Assembly (NCBI GenBank): GCA_944319925.1
Contig: CALUFQ010000003.1
Coordinates: 1 to 64,000 of the forward strand
DNA: 64,000 bases
DNA from: an uncultured Paraprevotella sp.
Lineage (GTDB): Bacteria; Bacteroidota; Bacteroidia; Bacteroidales; Bacteroidaceae
Reading direction: 5' to 3'
Shown: piece after piece, positions 1 through 9,774 of the stretch
Layout of the letters: every line of letters begins with the position of its first letter
How positions within the stretch are numbered: the first letter of the stretch is position 1
Position numbers and translations under genes: made by a program
Notes under the pieces: generated by a model
The model's database searches: none
What the model was told of the DNA's origin: nothing
The model's input: only the letters and a program-made list of their open reading frames with translations

Positions 1-254
1 ACGTTTCCCGTGTCATTTTGTCGGCGGAATCCCCCGGCGGGCTTTCCCGCCGGTCGGGTTTCTGCGCCGGGAGTGCCCCGTGTTCCGTCAAAAGGGCAGG
101 TTTGGAGGGGATTCCGCGACATTTTGATTTCCGCATGGCGCGTGTGGCTGCGTTTTTTTTCGCGCCGTCCCGGCCCGGCGGACGAATACGCGAATCTCAG
201 ACGGCGAAAATGAGCAAATTGTCAATGCACACCCGAAACTGTCATTCTGTCAAT
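1..254. repeat. Dispersed ~254-bp repeat, copy A
   Basis: This stretch is repeated, with scattered substitutions and very few indels, at 47379-47631 in the same orientation. Both begin with ACGTTTCCCGTGTCATTTTG and lose similarity just after GTCATTCTG(T/C)CAAT. Copy A starts exactly at the window edge, so the repeat may extend further left. Several frames are open because the DNA is GC-rich, but no frame is clearly conserved between copies, so I do not call a gene. A perfect 8-bp hairpin (262-269 with 274-281) lies just beyond it. Confidence 0.8.
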
Positions 255-324
255 ATAGGAGGTGCGGCATTCCTGCCGCACAATCGCAAGACAAGTCACT
301 GACATACGCATAGTGCGAGTATGC

Positions 325-667
325 GGGTGTATCAAAACCTGCGAGAAGGAACTGCTCCGCCTTGCAGGGGAGCTGGCCCAACGGGCCTGAGGGGTTTCAC
401 CCATAAAGTATGTCTTTGTGGACGTGAGACCCCTCCGTCGCTTCGCGCCACCTCCCCTACAAGGGAGGGCACTGAAAAAGTCCCCTCTCACGAAGATGTG
501 CTATCGTAATGTAAATAAAAAGACGCATATTTGCTGTAAACGCAATGTTTTATACGCTATTTAGCTTGTTGCCGGTACTTTTACTTGCATTTTGTTAGTG
601 GTATTTTCAAATAATGGACTTTTTCAGTGCCCTCCTACAAGGCGGAGGAGTTTATTTTGATACACCC
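325..667. mobile_element. Palindromic MITE-like element, copy 1 (interrupted)
   Basis: The ends are inverted: GGGTGTATCAAAA at 325 and its complement ending at 667. Inside each end is an inverted copy of CTCCGCCTTG(T/C)AGGGGAG. The element matches 31801-31979 in reverse orientation. It is split by a second element at 464-635; removing that and one duplicated TACAAG restores a continuous ~165-bp palindrome. There is no coding capacity, so it is a non-autonomous element or an intergenic palindromic repeat. The mobilising enzyme is unknown. Confidence 0.75.
464..635. mobile_element. 172-bp MITE with 20-bp terminal inverted repeats and 6-bp target duplication
   Basis: A perfect 20-bp terminal inverted repeat, GGAGGGCACTGAAAAAGTCC, occupies 464-483 and its complement 616-635. 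The element is flanked by direct TACAAG duplications at 458-463 and 636-641. The interior is AT-rich, unlike the surroundings, and encodes nothing. It inserted into the arm of the palindromic element at 325-667, so it is the younger of the two. It is presumably moved in trans by an insertion-sequence transposase; the family is not identified here. Confidence 0.85.
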
Positions 668-806
668 TCCTCCTATTTTCTGCCGCGTGGGATAGGTGTT
701 CTTTAAAGACATGCCCTCGCGGCTATGTGTCCCGGAATGCAGGCCGTTTCAAGGCGAAATCCTTTGGAACTAGATGTCCGGCGATATCCATTGCAGAAGG
801 TGTCCT

Positions 807-2297
807 TTATTCCGCTGCGGTGATTCCCTTTGTGGGTACTCCGTTTTCCCATTTGCCGTTGAAGATTCTTGCGCCGCGCACGTAGCGGATGGCGATGCCG
901 TGGGGTTTCCCGTCCACGAAGTCGCCTTTCACATAGTCGTTCGGCCCCTTGAAGTAATGGGCTTCCCCTGTACGTTTGTCGGCTTTCCATTCGCCTTTGT
1001 ATTCGTCGCCGTTGGCGTATCTGATTTCGCCGTAACCTTCGCGCAACCCGTTGCGCCATTCGCCGACATACACGTCCCCGTTTTCGAACGTGGCTTGTGC
1101 TTTCCCTTCTGGTTTGCCGTTTACGAGCTTGCCCCGGTAGCGCACGATTTTCCGTCCGGAGGGGTCGGGTTGGGTGATGAATGCGTCTTTGGGGGTTGCG
1201 GCATCGGGTTTTGGCGTCTTGTGTGCGTCGGCCTGTTTTTCCTCGGCCTTCGGTGTTGGCCCGTTTGGAAGGAGGGTGCTGTCCGCTTCCTCGCGCAGGA
1301 GCCTTGCGGGTTCTTCCTGCGGGTTGGCCATGTTCCATTTCCGCACGGCCACGGTCTTGTTCTGCGCGTTGACCAGCCTGCCTTCCCCGTTGAAATTCCC
1401 GCTCTTGAACCATCCTTGGTAATACCCCCCGTCGGCATAGTAATAACGTCCGAAGCCGGTGGCCCGGTATTTGTTCTTGAACCAGCCCACGTAGCTGTTC
1501 TTGCGGGTCAGCTCCTTGTACGCCTTTCTTTGGTTGTGTTCGAACCGGGCATAGAGGCGTTGGCCGTCGGGGCCATAGCTGTAGCCCCATCCTTCTTTGC
1601 CTGCGTTGTTGAAATTCCCGTCGAAACAGCTGCCGTCGGGGTAGAAGTAGATGCCGCGTCCTGTGATTTGATATACGCTTGAGTCTTGGTCGTATTTGAA
1701 ATCACCGAAGTAGGCACTTTCGTTTCCCGCCCAGATGTAAAGCCCCTGGGTGCGGTATCCTTCTTTCCACATGCCTATGTAATAGTCTCCGTTGTTCCAG
1801 CAGAAGTGCCCGAGTCCGTCACGTTTTCGTTCTTCTTCTTTTCTTCGTCCGCTACCGTAGGTGTAGATTCTGGTCATGCCTTCATAAAAGTTGCCATTCC
1901 TGTAACATTGGATGAGGTAGTCTTCAGGATGGTTCGGGGTCGGTTGCAGGATTTGCCATGAATCGTGGCGTACGCATTTGATTCCGGGTCTGTCTTCGGT
2001 GCATTCGACATACAGAATGCCGAAGAGCCCGATGACGCCGTTGATGAAGCAGAGAAGGGTCTTTGCGTCGCTCGTCTCCTCTGTGCTCGTTTCCCCTGCG
2101 CTCGTTTTCTCTGCATTCGTCTCTTCTTTGTGTCTGCCAAATAGCAGGCAGGCGGCCCCGGCATAGAAAAGGTACTGGTTCCAGCCGAGATAGATTGTCC
2201 GGTTGGCCTGCCCGTCGTGCAGGGTGTATATGAGTTGGAATATGTTGCCGATGAGGAGTGCCCAAAGGGCTCCCCGGAAAAAGCCTTTGCGTCGCAT
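807..2297 (-). CDS. Membrane-anchored MORN-repeat protein
   Basis: A 496-residue protein. Residues 8-26, 40-54 and 81-97 are hydrophobic and likely membrane-spanning; between the second and third is a Thr/Glu-rich linker (about 63-79). From about residue 140 to the end come MORN repeats, for example GDVYVGEWRNGLREGYG and GDEYKGEWKADKRTGEA. MORN repeats form beta-hairpin arrays that often act as scaffolds or bind lipid; the role here is unknown. The ATG at 2297 was chosen because a well-matched promoter lies just upstream at 2322-2352, which rules out the longer open frame reaching 2516. It is transcribed divergently from the DUF3467 gene. Confidence 0.8.
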   Translation of the reverse strand: MRRKGFFRGALWALLIGNIFQLIYTLHDGQANRTIYLGWNQYLFYAGAACLLFGRHKEETNAEKTSAGETSTEETSDAKTLLCFINGVIGLFGILYVECTEDRPGIKCVRHDSWQILQPTPNHPEDYLIQCYRNGNFYEGMTRIYTYGSGRRKEEERKRDGLGHFCWNNGDYYIGMWKEGYRTQGLYIWAGNESAYFGDFKYDQDSSVYQITGRGIYFYPDGSCFDGNFNNAGKEGWGYSYGPDGQRLYARFEHNQRKAYKELTRKNSYVGWFKNKYRATGFGRYYYADGGYYQGWFKSGNFNGEGRLVNAQNKTVAVRKWNMANPQEEPARLLREEADSTLLPNGPTPKAEEKQADAHKTPKPDAATPKDAFITQPDPSGRKIVRYRGKLVNGKPEGKAQATFENGDVYVGEWRNGLREGYGEIRYANGDEYKGEWKADKRTGEAHYFKGPNDYVKGDFVDGKPHGIAIRYVRGARIFNGKWENGVPTKGITAAE

Positions 2298-2321
2298 GGC
2301 GGTTGTTTTTCCATTGTTTTT

Positions 2322-2352
2322 GTAAAGATAGGGTATTTCCGGCGGACGGCAA
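2322..2352 (-). promoter_or_regulatory. Promoter of the MORN-repeat gene
   Basis: On the minus strand TTG (2352-2350), 19 bases, then TATCTTTA (2330-2323), one base off the Bacteroidota TAnnTTTG box. The expected start of transcription is about 18 bases before the ATG at 2297. Confidence 0.55.
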
Positions 2353-2458
2353 AGAAAAACGGGTGTTTTTTCGGACACCCTACGGGCCGGAGGACATGAA
2401 CGGGCATCCGCGTGGGGATAAACGTGGTGTCGCCCGGCCATATTTTGTGCGGCCAATG

Positions 2459-2489
2459 TTGGTATAATGGGCGAAAAGGTGTATATTTG
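2459..2489 (+). promoter_or_regulatory. Promoter of the DUF3467 gene
   Basis: TTG at 2459-2461, 20 bases, TATATTTG at 2482-2489: an exact match to the Bacteroidota sigma-ABfr promoter pattern. The gene starts 38 bases downstream. Confidence 0.75.
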
Positions 2490-2527
2490 CATGCAGGATT
2501 TATTAATCAAAAACAATTAACGCAATT

Positions 2528-2854
2528 ATGAGTAACGAAGAAAACCAGCAGCGTGACAACAATATGCTGCAAATCGAGATTAGTCCGGAAGTGGCGCAAG
2601 GCACGTATGCCAATTTGGCGATGATTGCCCATTCGGCTTCAGAGGTGATTATTGACTTTGTATGTATGATGCCGGGAATGCCGAAAGCCAGTGTGAAGTC
2701 GCGGATTGTGATGGCTCCGGAACATGCCAAGCGTTTGCTTTTTGCCTTGCAGGACAATGTCAGCAAGTACGAGCACACGTTCGGTGAAATCAATTTGCAG
2801 AAAGGCGGCCCGCGGACGGTTGCCCCGTTTAAGATCAACAAGGGGGAGGCGTAA
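2528..2854 (+). CDS. DUF3467 family protein
   Basis: A 108-residue protein matching the DUF3467 family: conserved core IEISPEVAQGTYANLAMI, then SEVIIDFVCMMPG and KSRIVMAPEHAKRLL. The family's biochemical role is not known to me. In Bacteroidota I know this gene as sitting between rpoC and rpsL; here it keeps its place before rpsL, but upstream is the divergent MORN gene and not rpoC. It has its own promoter (2459-2489) and is followed by an intrinsic-terminator-like hairpin (2880-2924), so it appears to be transcribed alone. Confidence 0.85.
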   Translation: MSNEENQQRDNNMLQIEISPEVAQGTYANLAMIAHSASEVIIDFVCMMPGMPKASVKSRIVMAPEHAKRLLFALQDNVSKYEHTFGEINLQKGGPRTVAPFKINKGEA

Positions 2855-2879
2855 AAGTCCCTTTTTGGCCGATTTCACT

Positions 2880-2924
2880 GCCGCAGAGCTAATTTTGGTT
2901 AAAAATGAAGCTCTGCGGCGTTTT
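2880..2924 (+). terminator. Hairpin terminator after the DUF3467 gene
   Basis: Perfect 11-bp stem: GCCGCAGAGCT at 2880-2890 pairs with 2909-2919, followed by GTTTTATT. It insulates the DUF3467 transcript from the rpsL promoter downstream. Confidence 0.7.
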
Positions 2925-2960
2925 ATTGCCGCATTAACCTATAAATAAGAGAAAAACACC

Positions 2961-2990
2961 TTGCGGAATGGAATAAAATTCGTAACTTTG
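2961..2990 (+). promoter_or_regulatory. Main promoter of the rpsL-rpsG-fusA operon
   Basis: TTG at 2961-2963, 19 bases, TAACTTTG at 2983-2990: an exact Bacteroidota consensus match. It leaves a leader of about 75 bases before rpsL, AT-rich towards the start codon. Confidence 0.8.
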
Positions 2991-3072
2991 CACCCTGAAA
3001 TGGCCTATCATGGCCTTTTATGGATGGAATCATACGAAAAATAATAATATAACAAACTAAAAATCAAAGACA

Positions 3073-3456
3073 ATGCCTACTATTCAACAATTGGTGAGAA
3101 AGGGTAGAAAAGTGTTGGTGGACAAGAGCAAGTCTCCCGCGCTGGACAGCTGTCCGCAGCGTCGCGGCGTGTGTGTGCGTGTTTATACCACCACGCCTAA
3201 GAAACCTAATTCGGCGATGCGTAAGGTCGCCCGTGTGCGTTTGACAAACATGAAAGAAGTGAACTCTTACATTCCGGGCGAAGGACACAACCTGCAGGAG
3301 CACTCCATCGTGCTGGTGCGTGGTGGACGTGTGAAAGACCTGCCGGGTGTGCGTTACCACATCGTGCGTGGCACTTTGGATACCGCCGGCGTGGCCAACC
3401 GCACACAACGCCGTTCAAAATATGGCGCGAAACGCCCGAAGGCCGGTAAGAAGTAA
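3073..3456 (+). CDS. rpsL: 30S ribosomal protein S12
   Basis: A 127-residue S12 (uS12), which helps monitor codon-anticodon pairing in the decoding site. The conserved [10 protein letters not shown] loop has Lys43, and the second conserved loop reads [14 protein letters not shown]; both carry the residues found in streptomycin-sensitive ribosomes. It is first gene of the str operon and starts directly after a long AT-rich leader driven by the promoter at 2961-2990. rpsG follows after a 133-bp gap, unusually wide for this operon. Confidence 0.98.
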   Translation: MPTIQQLVRKGRKVLVDKSKSPALDSCPQRRGVCVRVYTTTPKKPNSAMRKVARVRLTNMKEVNSYIPGEGHNLQEHSIVLVRGGRVKDLPGVRYHIVRGTLDTAGVANRTQRRSKYGAKRPKAGKK

Positions 3457-3589
3457 ACCTTGTATATATAAATAGGGATATACATATTATTATTAGTTTT
3501 GGTTTGTTGAGCTAAAGGTTGAGTAAATCTTCCGGTGGGAGGGTTGAAGAATATCTACATGCAGCCAGACTGAAAAAAGCAATTAGAAA

Positions 3590-4066
3590 ATGAGAAAAGC
3601 AAAACCAAAAAAACGTGTGGTCCTTCCAGACCCTGTCTTTAACGATGTTAAAGTTTCTAAGTTTGTGAACCATCTGATGTACGATGGCAAGAAGAGCCTT
3701 TCCTATTCTATTTTTTATGACGCATTGGAGCGCGTGAAGAATAAGATGGCTAATGAAGAGAAGAGCGCTTTGGAAATCTGGAAAACAGCATTGGACAATG
3801 TGACTCCCCAGGTGGAGGTGAAGTCCCGTCGTGTGGGCGGTGCCACATTCCAAGTGCCTACGGAAATCCGTCCTGAACGCAAGGAGTCGGTTTCCATGAA
3901 GAATCTGATTATCTATGCGCGTAAGCGTGGGGGCAAGTCGATGGCCGAGAAACTCGCGGCTGAAATCATGGATGCCTACAACCAGCAAGGCGGCGCTTTC
4001 AAGCGGAAGGAAGACATGCACCGCATGGCCGAGGCAAACCGTGCATTCGCTCACTTTAGATTCTAA
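3590..4066 (+). CDS. rpsG: 30S ribosomal protein S7
   Basis: A 158-residue S7 (uS7), the primary binder of the 3' domain of 16S rRNA, forming part of the E site. The N-terminal MRKAKPKKR and the core [16 protein letters not shown] identify the family; length is normal. The 133-bp gap before it has no gene; it may hold the regulatory structure for this operon, but I see no convincing long stem. fusA starts 23 bases downstream. Confidence 0.98.
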   Translation: MRKAKPKKRVVLPDPVFNDVKVSKFVNHLMYDGKKSLSYSIFYDALERVKNKMANEEKSALEIWKTALDNVTPQVEVKSRRVGGATFQVPTEIRPERKESVSMKNLIIYARKRGGKSMAEKLAAEIMDAYNQQGGAFKRKEDMHRMAEANRAFAHFRF

Positions 4067-4089
4067 CCATCATAAGGAACTGAAACAAA

Positions 4090-6207
4090 ATGGCAAAGCA
4101 AGATTTACATTTGACGCGCAACATCGGTATCATGGCTCATATCGATGCCGGTAAGACAACGACCTCCGAGCGCATCCTTTTCTACACCGGTTTGACGCAC
4201 AAGATTGGTGAGGTGCATGATGGCGCTGCCACCATGGACTGGATGGCACAGGAGCAGGAGCGTGGTATCACGATTACTTCGGCCGCTACGACAACTTACT
4301 GGACTTGGGATGGTAAAAAGTATAAGATTAACTTGATTGACACTCCGGGACACGTGGACTTCACGGCTGAAGTGGAGCGTTCGTTGCGTGTGCTGGACGG
4401 TGCCGTGGCTACCTATTGTGCCGTGGGCGGTGTGGAACCGCAGTCTGAAACGGTGTGGCGTCAGGCCGACAAGTATAATGTTCCCCGTATCGGTTATGTG
4501 AACAAAATGGACCGTTCGGGTGCCGACTTCTTCGAAGTGGTTCGCCAGATGAAGGACGTGTTGGGCGCGAATCCGTGCCCGGTGGTGATTCCTATCGGTG
4601 CGGAAGAAAACTTCAAGGGGGTTGTCGATTTGATTAAGATGAAAGCCATCTTGTGGCATGACGAGACGATGGGTGCCGACTATGACGTGGAGGACATTCC
4701 CGCCAATTTGCAGGCTGAGGCTGAAGAATGGCGCGACAAGATGTTGGAGAAAGTGGCCGAGTTTGACGACGACCTGATGTCCAAATACTTCGATGATCCT
4801 TCTACCATCACGGAGGAGGAAATCCTGCGCGCCTTGCGTGCCGCTACGGTGAAGATGGAGGTGACCCCGATGCTTTGCGGCTCTTCGTTTAAGAACAAGG
4901 GTGTGCAGACGTTGCTGGACTATGTGTGCGCATTCCTGCCGTCTCCGTTGGACACGCCCAATGTCGTGGGTACGAATCCTGACACGGGCGAAGAGGAAGA
5001 CCGCAAGCCCTCTGAAGACGACAAGACTGCAGCTTTGGCTTTCAAGATTGCGACCGACCCGTACGTTGGCCGTTTGACCTTTATCCGTGTGTATTCAGGT
5101 AAGGTGGAGGCTGGTTCATACATTTATAATTCCCGTTCAGGCAAGAAGGAACGTGTTTCTCGCCTGTTCCAAATGCACTCCAACCACCAAAATCCTGTAG
5201 AGGTAATCAGCGCGGGTGATATCGGTGCCGGCATCGGTTTCAAGGATATCCGCACAGGTGATACTTTGTGTGATGAGGATGCTCCGATCGTGTTGGAATC
5301 CATGGACTTCCCGGAACCCGTGATTGGTATTGCCGTGGAGCCGAAGACGCAGAAGGATTTGGACAAGCTGTCCAATGGCTTGGCCAAGTTGGCTGAAGAG
5401 GATCCGACGTTCACGGTAAGAACGGACGAGCAGACGGGCCAGACGGTGATTTCCGGTATGGGCGAGTTGCACTTGGACATCATTTTGGATCGTCTGAAGC
5501 GTGAGTTCAAGGTTGAATGCAATCAAGGCAAGCCCCAGGTGAACTACAAGGAGGCCATCACGAAGACGGTCAACTTGCGTGAGGTGTATAAGAAACAGTC
5601 TGGTGGTCGTGGTAAGTTTGCCGACATCATCGTGAATGTGGGTCCGGTGGACGAGGATTACAAGGAAGGCGGACTGCAGTTCGAGAATAAGGTGACTGGC
5701 GGTAACATTCCCAAGGAATTCATTCCTTCCGTGCAGAAGGGCTTTGAGAACGCCATGAAGAATGGTATCTTGGGCGGCTTCCCGATGGATAGCATGAAGG
5801 TGGAACTGTTGGACGGTTCTTTCCACCCGGTCGATTCCGACCAGCTGTCTTTCGAAATCTGCGCCATGCAGGCTTACCGTAACGCTTGTGCACAAGCTAA
5901 GCCGGTGTTGATGGAGCCGATCATGAAGCTGGAAGTAGTGACGCCGGAAGAGAACATGGGTGATGTCATTGGTGACTTGAACAAGCGTCGTGGACAAGTG
6001 GAAGGTATGGATACCAGCCGCAGCGGCGCACGCATCGTGAAAGCCATGGTGCCGTTGGCAGAGATGTTCGGTTATGTGACAGCCTTGCGTACGATTACTT
6101 CCGGACGTGCGACATCGTCCATGACGTACGACCATCACGCTCCGGTATCAAGCTCAATCGCAAAGGCCGTGCTTGAGGAAATCAAAGGCCGCACGGACTT
6201 GGTGTAA
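4090..6207 (+). CDS. fusA: Elongation factor G
   Basis: A 705-residue translocase GTPase that drives tRNA-mRNA movement after peptide-bond formation. Visible GTPase motifs: [10 protein letters not shown] (residues 16-25), the switch II DTPGHVD, and NKMD. Domains II-V follow with the usual length, and the C-terminal part has the conserved [15 protein letters not shown]. The intact G motifs mark it as the canonical EF-G; Bacteroidota often carry a second divergent EF-G elsewhere in the genome. It is the last gene of the str operon; a hairpin separates it from rpsJ. Confidence 0.98.
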   Translation: MAKQDLHLTRNIGIMAHIDAGKTTTSERILFYTGLTHKIGEVHDGAATMDWMAQEQERGITITSAATTTYWTWDGKKYKINLIDTPGHVDFTAEVERSLRVLDGAVATYCAVGGVEPQSETVWRQADKYNVPRIGYVNKMDRSGADFFEVVRQMKDVLGANPCPVVIPIGAEENFKGVVDLIKMKAILWHDETMGADYDVEDIPANLQAEAEEWRDKMLEKVAEFDDDLMSKYFDDPSTITEEEILRALRAATVKMEVTPMLCGSSFKNKGVQTLLDYVCAFLPSPLDTPNVVGTNPDTGEEEDRKPSEDDKTAALAFKIATDPYVGRLTFIRVYSGKVEAGSYIYNSRSGKKERVSRLFQMHSNHQNPVEVISAGDIGAGIGFKDIRTGDTLCDEDAPIVLESMDFPEPVIGIAVEPKTQKDLDKLSNGLAKLAEEDPTFTVRTDEQTGQTVISGMGELHLDIILDRLKREFKVECNQGKPQVNYKEAITKTVNLREVYKKQSGGRGKFADIIVNVGPVDEDYKEGGLQFENKVTGGNIPKEFIPSVQKGFENAMKNGILGGFPMDSMKVELLDGSFHPVDSDQLSFEICAMQAYRNACAQAKPVLMEPIMKLEVVTPEENMGDVIGDLNKRRGQVEGMDTSRSGARIVKAMVPLAEMFGYVTALRTITSGRATSSMTYDHHAPVSSSIAKAVLEEIKGRTDLV

Positions 6208-6235
6208 TTGGACGGCAATAGAAATTGGGGGAGAG

Positions 6236-6280
6236 GGTATCGGTTAGCGAATGACTCTTAACCGATATACCTTCTTTCCT
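6236..6280 (+). terminator. Hairpin between fusA and rpsJ
   Basis: GGTATCGGTTA at 6236-6246 pairs with 6259-6271 (two-base bulge), followed by a pyrimidine-rich TTCTTTCCTTT. It could be a weak terminator, an attenuator or a processing site. I see no TAnnTTTG promoter between it and rpsJ, so the S10 genes probably depend on read-through. Confidence 0.45.
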
Positions 6281-6315
6281 TTACATATTAATTCATCATC
6301 AAATTAATAAAAACA

Positions 6316-6621
6316 ATGAGTCAGAAAATCAGAATCAAACTGAAATCTTACGACCACAACTTGGTGGACAAGTCGGCCGAAAAGATTGTGAAGACAGTGA
6401 AAGTGACGGGTGCGATTGTGAGCGGTCCCATTCCTCTCCCCACGCACAAGCGTATCTTTACGGTAAACCGTTCGACTTTCGTGAACAAGAAATCACGCGA
6501 ACAGTTCCAGTTGGCTTCCTACAAGAGGCTGATTGACATCTACAGCTCAACGGCAAAGACCGTGGACGCGCTGATGAAGCTGGAACTGCCGAGCGGTGTA
6601 GAAGTGGAAATCAAAGTATAG
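6316..6621 (+). CDS. rpsJ: 30S ribosomal protein S10
   Basis: A 101-residue S10 (uS10), a component of the 30S head that in other bacteria also joins NusB in antitermination. The N-terminal [11 protein letters not shown] and the central [17 protein letters not shown] loop are diagnostic. It is first gene of the S10-type cluster, 108 bp after fusA, and is followed by rplC after 25 bp. Confidence 0.97.
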   Translation: MSQKIRIKLKSYDHNLVDKSAEKIVKTVKVTGAIVSGPIPLPTHKRIFTVNRSTFVNKKSREQFQLASYKRLIDIYSSTAKTVDALMKLELPSGVEVEIKV

Positions 6622-6646
6622 TACTTATCTATTAAAATCAACTGAA

Positions 6647-7264
6647 ATGCCAGGATTATTAGGAAAGAAAATCGGAATGACATCCGTATTCAGTGCCGAT
6701 GGTAAGAATGTTCCATGCACTGTTATCGAAGCTGGTCCTTGTGTAGTTACTCAGGTTAAAAGTGTGGAAAAAGACGGTTATGCAGCAGTTCAGCTCGGCT
6801 TTGAAGAAGCCAAGGAGAAGAACACGTCGGCCGCTTTGAAAGGTCACTTCAAGAAAGCTGGTACTACCCCCAAGAGACACTTGGCCGAGTTCACAGATTT
6901 TGAGCAAGAATTGAATTTGGGCGACACCGTCACAGTGGATCTTTTTGAAGGCACGGGTTACGTGGACGTAATCGGGACTTCGAAAGGACGTGGCTTCCAA
7001 GGTGTAGTCAAGCGTCATGGTTTCGGCGGCGTAGGACAGACGACGCACGGTCAGCATAACCGTACCCGCAAACCGGGTTCTATCGGTGCTTGTTCATATC
7101 CCGCCAAGGTCTTCAAAGGCTTGCGCATGGGCGGGCAAATGGGCAATGAGCGTGTGACTACGCAAAACCTGCAAGTGTTAAAGGTGATTCCGGAACACAA
7201 CCTGCTTCTTATCAAGGGATCGGTGCCGGGTTACAATGGTTCAATCGTTATAATTGAGAAGTAA
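6647..7264 (+). CDS. rplC: 50S ribosomal protein L3
   Basis: A 205-residue L3 (uL3), one of the proteins that start 50S assembly and reaches the peptidyl-transferase centre. The start [15 protein letters not shown] and the [16 protein letters not shown] loop are characteristic. Length is normal. rplD starts 2 bases after its stop, implying tight co-translation. Confidence 0.98.
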   Translation: MPGLLGKKIGMTSVFSADGKNVPCTVIEAGPCVVTQVKSVEKDGYAAVQLGFEEAKEKNTSAALKGHFKKAGTTPKRHLAEFTDFEQELNLGDTVTVDLFEGTGYVDVIGTSKGRGFQGVVKRHGFGGVGQTTHGQHNRTRKPGSIGACSYPAKVFKGLRMGGQMGNERVTTQNLQVLKVIPEHNLLLIKGSVPGYNGSIVIIEK

Positions 7265-7266
7265 TA

Positions 7267-7896
7267 ATGGAAGTCAGTGTATTAAATATCAAGGGTGAAG
7301 ACACCGGGAGAAAGGCTCTTCTGAATGATGCCGTTTATAACATCGAGCCTAATGACCATGTCATTTATCTTGCCGTGAAGCAGTATATGGCCAACCAACG
7401 CCAAGGTACGGCAAAGGCTAAGGAAAGAAGCGAAGTGAGCGGTTCCACCCGCAAGTTGGGTCGCCAAAAAGGTGGTGGTGGTGCCCGTCGCGGTGACATC
7501 AATTCACCTGTGTTGGTCGGTGGTGGCCGCGTTTTTGGCCCGAAACCGCGTGATTATAGCTTCAAGTTGAACAAGAAGGTCAAGGTCTTGGCACGTAAGT
7601 CGGCGTTGAGCTATAAGGCAAAAGAGAATGCGATTTTGGTTTTGGAAGACTTCACGATGGAGGCTCCGAAGACAAAAGAGTTTGTAGGAATATTAAACAA
7701 TCTTAAAGTTTCGGGAAAGAAGGCATTGTTCGTTTTGCCGGGAACGGATAAAAACGTATATTTGTCGGCTCGAAACATCCAGCGAGTGGATGTGATGAAT
7801 GCTGCCGAGTTGAACACTTATAAGGTGTTGGACGCGGATGTGATGGTTGTAACCGAAAAATCGCTCAAGATTGTGGATGAAATCTTAACCAAATAA
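7267..7896 (+). CDS. rplD: 50S ribosomal protein L4
   Basis: A 209-residue L4 (uL4), whose extended loop lines the peptide exit tunnel. The loop is seen as [16 protein letters not shown] followed by [14 protein letters not shown]. In enterobacteria L4 also represses the S10 operon; no equivalent leader is obvious before rpsJ here. It sits 2 bp after rplC and 14 bp before rplW. Confidence 0.97.
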   Translation: MEVSVLNIKGEDTGRKALLNDAVYNIEPNDHVIYLAVKQYMANQRQGTAKAKERSEVSGSTRKLGRQKGGGGARRGDINSPVLVGGGRVFGPKPRDYSFKLNKKVKVLARKSALSYKAKENAILVLEDFTMEAPKTKEFVGILNNLKVSGKKALFVLPGTDKNVYLSARNIQRVDVMNAAELNTYKVLDADVMVVTEKSLKIVDEILTK

Positions 7897-7910
7897 GGAA
7901 GAGAACCATT

Positions 7911-8204
7911 ATGGGATATATTATTAAACCGTTGGTCACTGAGAAGATGACCTCGATTACGGAGAAGTTTAACAATAAATACGGCTTCATCGTCCGTCCT
8001 GATGCAAACAAATACGACATCAAGAAGGAGGTTGAGGCTTTGTATAATGTGAAAGTAGAAGGCGTGAATACTTGCCGCTATTCCGGCAAGCGGAAAAGCC
8101 GTTACACGAAATCCGGCCTTATCCAGGGTCGCACGAATGCTTATAAGAAAGCTATTGTGACGCTGAAGGAAGGCGAAACGATTGATTTTTACAGCAATAT
8201 TTGA
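7911..8204 (+). CDS. rplW: 50S ribosomal protein L23
   Basis: A 97-residue L23 (uL23), at the tunnel exit where signal recognition particle and trigger factor dock. The N-terminal IKPLVTEKMT and the C-terminal GRTNAYKKAIVTLKEGETID match the family. Short spacing to rplD (14 bp) and rplB (6 bp) supports one transcript. Confidence 0.96.
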   Translation: MGYIIKPLVTEKMTSITEKFNNKYGFIVRPDANKYDIKKEVEALYNVKVEGVNTCRYSGKRKSRYTKSGLIQGRTNAYKKAIVTLKEGETIDFYSNI

Positions 8205-8210
8205 TAAAAG

Positions 8211-9038
8211 ATGGCAGTACGTAAATTTAAGCCCACAACACCGGGGCAGAGACATAAGATTATTGGTACTTTTGAAGAGATTACTGCATCTGTACCAGAA
8301 AAGTCTCTTGTATATGGTAAACGTTCAACAGGTGGCCGTAACAACGTCGGGAAGATGACTATGCGCTACATTGGCGGCGGTCACAAGAGAAAATATCGTA
8401 TCATAGATTTCAAGAGAGAAAAAGATGGTGTTCCCGCAGTCGTGAAGACAATCGAGTATGATCCGAACCGTTCGGCTCGTATCGCTTTGTTGTTTTACGC
8501 AGACGGTGAAAAAAGATATATTATTGCTCCTAATGGCTTGCAAGTAGGTAGCACGGTGATGTCGGGAAAGGACGCCGCCCCAGAGATTGGCAACGCGCTT
8601 CCTTTGGAGTACATCCCGGTCGGTACGGTGATTCACAACATCGAGTTGCGTCCCGGCCAAGGTGCACAGCTTGTTCGCTCTGCCGGTAATTTCGCGCAGC
8701 TGACTTCCCGTGAGGGACGTTATTGCGTCATCAAGTTGCCTTCGGGAGAGATTCGCAAGATTCTTTGCGCATGCAAGGCCACTGTCGGCAGCGTAGGTAA
8801 CTCAGATCATGCGTTGGAAAGCTCGGGTAAGGCCGGACGTTCCCGTTGGTTGGGACGTCGTCCTCACAACCGTGGTGTTGTGATGAACCCGCACGACCAT
8901 CCGATGGGCGGTGGTGAAGGCCGTCAGTCCGGTGGACATCCGCGTTCACGCAAAGGATTGTATGCTAAGGGCTTGAAGACAAGGTCTCCGAAGAAGCATT
9001 CCAACAAGTATATTATCGAAAGAGCTAATAAGAAGTAA
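8211..9038 (+). CDS. rplB: 50S ribosomal protein L2
   Basis: A 275-residue L2 (uL2), required for subunit joining and peptidyl-transferase function. The C-terminal segment [15 protein letters not shown] contains the conserved histidine, followed by the basic GGHPRSRKG tail. Normal length; 19 bp before rpsS. Confidence 0.98.
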   Translation: MAVRKFKPTTPGQRHKIIGTFEEITASVPEKSLVYGKRSTGGRNNVGKMTMRYIGGGHKRKYRIIDFKREKDGVPAVVKTIEYDPNRSARIALLFYADGEKRYIIAPNGLQVGSTVMSGKDAAPEIGNALPLEYIPVGTVIHNIELRPGQGAQLVRSAGNFAQLTSREGRYCVIKLPSGEIRKILCACKATVGSVGNSDHALESSGKAGRSRWLGRRPHNRGVVMNPHDHPMGGGEGRQSGGHPRSRKGLYAKGLKTRSPKKHSNKYIIERANKK

Positions 9039-9057
9039 CAAGTAATCTGAGTAAATT

Positions 9058-9327
9058 ATGAGTCGTTCTTTAAAAAAAGGTCCATACATCGAAGTGAAGC
9101 TCGAAAAGAAAGTGCTCGCCATGAATGAAAGCGGGAAGAAGAGCGTGGTGAAAACATGGGCCAGAGCTTCAATGATATCGCCCGACTTCGTGGGGCATAC
9201 TATTGCGGTTCACAATGGAAATAAATTTATTCCTGTTTATATTACCGAGAACATGGTAGGCCACAAGCTGGGGGAATTTGCCCTCACGCGTAAGTTCGGT
9301 GGCCATGCTGGTAATAAGAAGAAATAA
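9058..9327 (+). CDS. rpsS: 30S ribosomal protein S19
   Basis: An 89-residue S19 (uS19), which pairs with S13 in the 30S head. [15 protein letters not shown] at the start and [23 protein letters not shown] in the centre (cited only as the family region) are diagnostic. It is followed by rplV after 37 bp. Confidence 0.97.
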   Translation: MSRSLKKGPYIEVKLEKKVLAMNESGKKSVVKTWARASMISPDFVGHTIAVHNGNKFIPVYITENMVGHKLGEFALTRKFGGHAGNKKK

Positions 9328-9364
9328 GCAGGTGGGTTATTGAAATATAAAGAAAACAGATATA

Positions 9365-9763
9365 ATGGGAGCAAGAAAGAAAATTGCGGCTGAAAAAAGA
9401 AAAGAAGCCCGGAAGACCCAGTATTATGCAAAATTGAAGGATGTGCCTTCTTCGCCGCGCAAGATGAGATATGTGGTGGACATGATTCGCGGCGTGGAAG
9501 TCAATAGGGCACTTGGTATCTTGAGATTTTCTACCAAGGCCGCTTCTGTGCAGGTTGAGAAATTGTTGCGTTCTGCCATTGCAAACTGGGAGCAGAAGAA
9601 CGAGCGCAAGGCCGAAGACGGCGAGCTGTTCGTGACAAAAGTATTTGTTGATTGTGGTGCCACCCTGAAAAGGATGCGTCCGGCCCCGCAAGGACGCGGT
9701 TACCGGATTCGCAAGCGTTCGAATCACGTGACATTGTTCGTAGGCACTAAAACTAATGATTAA
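9365..9763 (+). CDS. rplV: 50S ribosomal protein L22
   Basis: A 132-residue L22 (uL22), whose beta-hairpin lines the exit tunnel near the macrolide site. The hairpin region reads [19 protein letters not shown]. The N-terminus is more basic and slightly longer than in E. coli. Spacing to rpsC is 11 bp. Confidence 0.97.
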   Translation: MGARKKIAAEKRKEARKTQYYAKLKDVPSSPRKMRYVVDMIRGVEVNRALGILRFSTKAASVQVEKLLRSAIANWEQKNERKAEDGELFVTKVFVDCGATLKRMRPAPQGRGYRIRKRSNHVTLFVGTKTND

Positions 9764-9774
9764 GAAGGAAAAGT

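Noticed and set aside
10..302. Two overlapping small open frames in repeat copy A
   Set aside because: Both frames are open in the same GC-rich DNA with no start context or conserved product.
703..1590. 295-codon minus-strand frame inside the MORN gene
   Set aside because: It is an out-of-frame, Arg-rich shadow of the MORN repeats.
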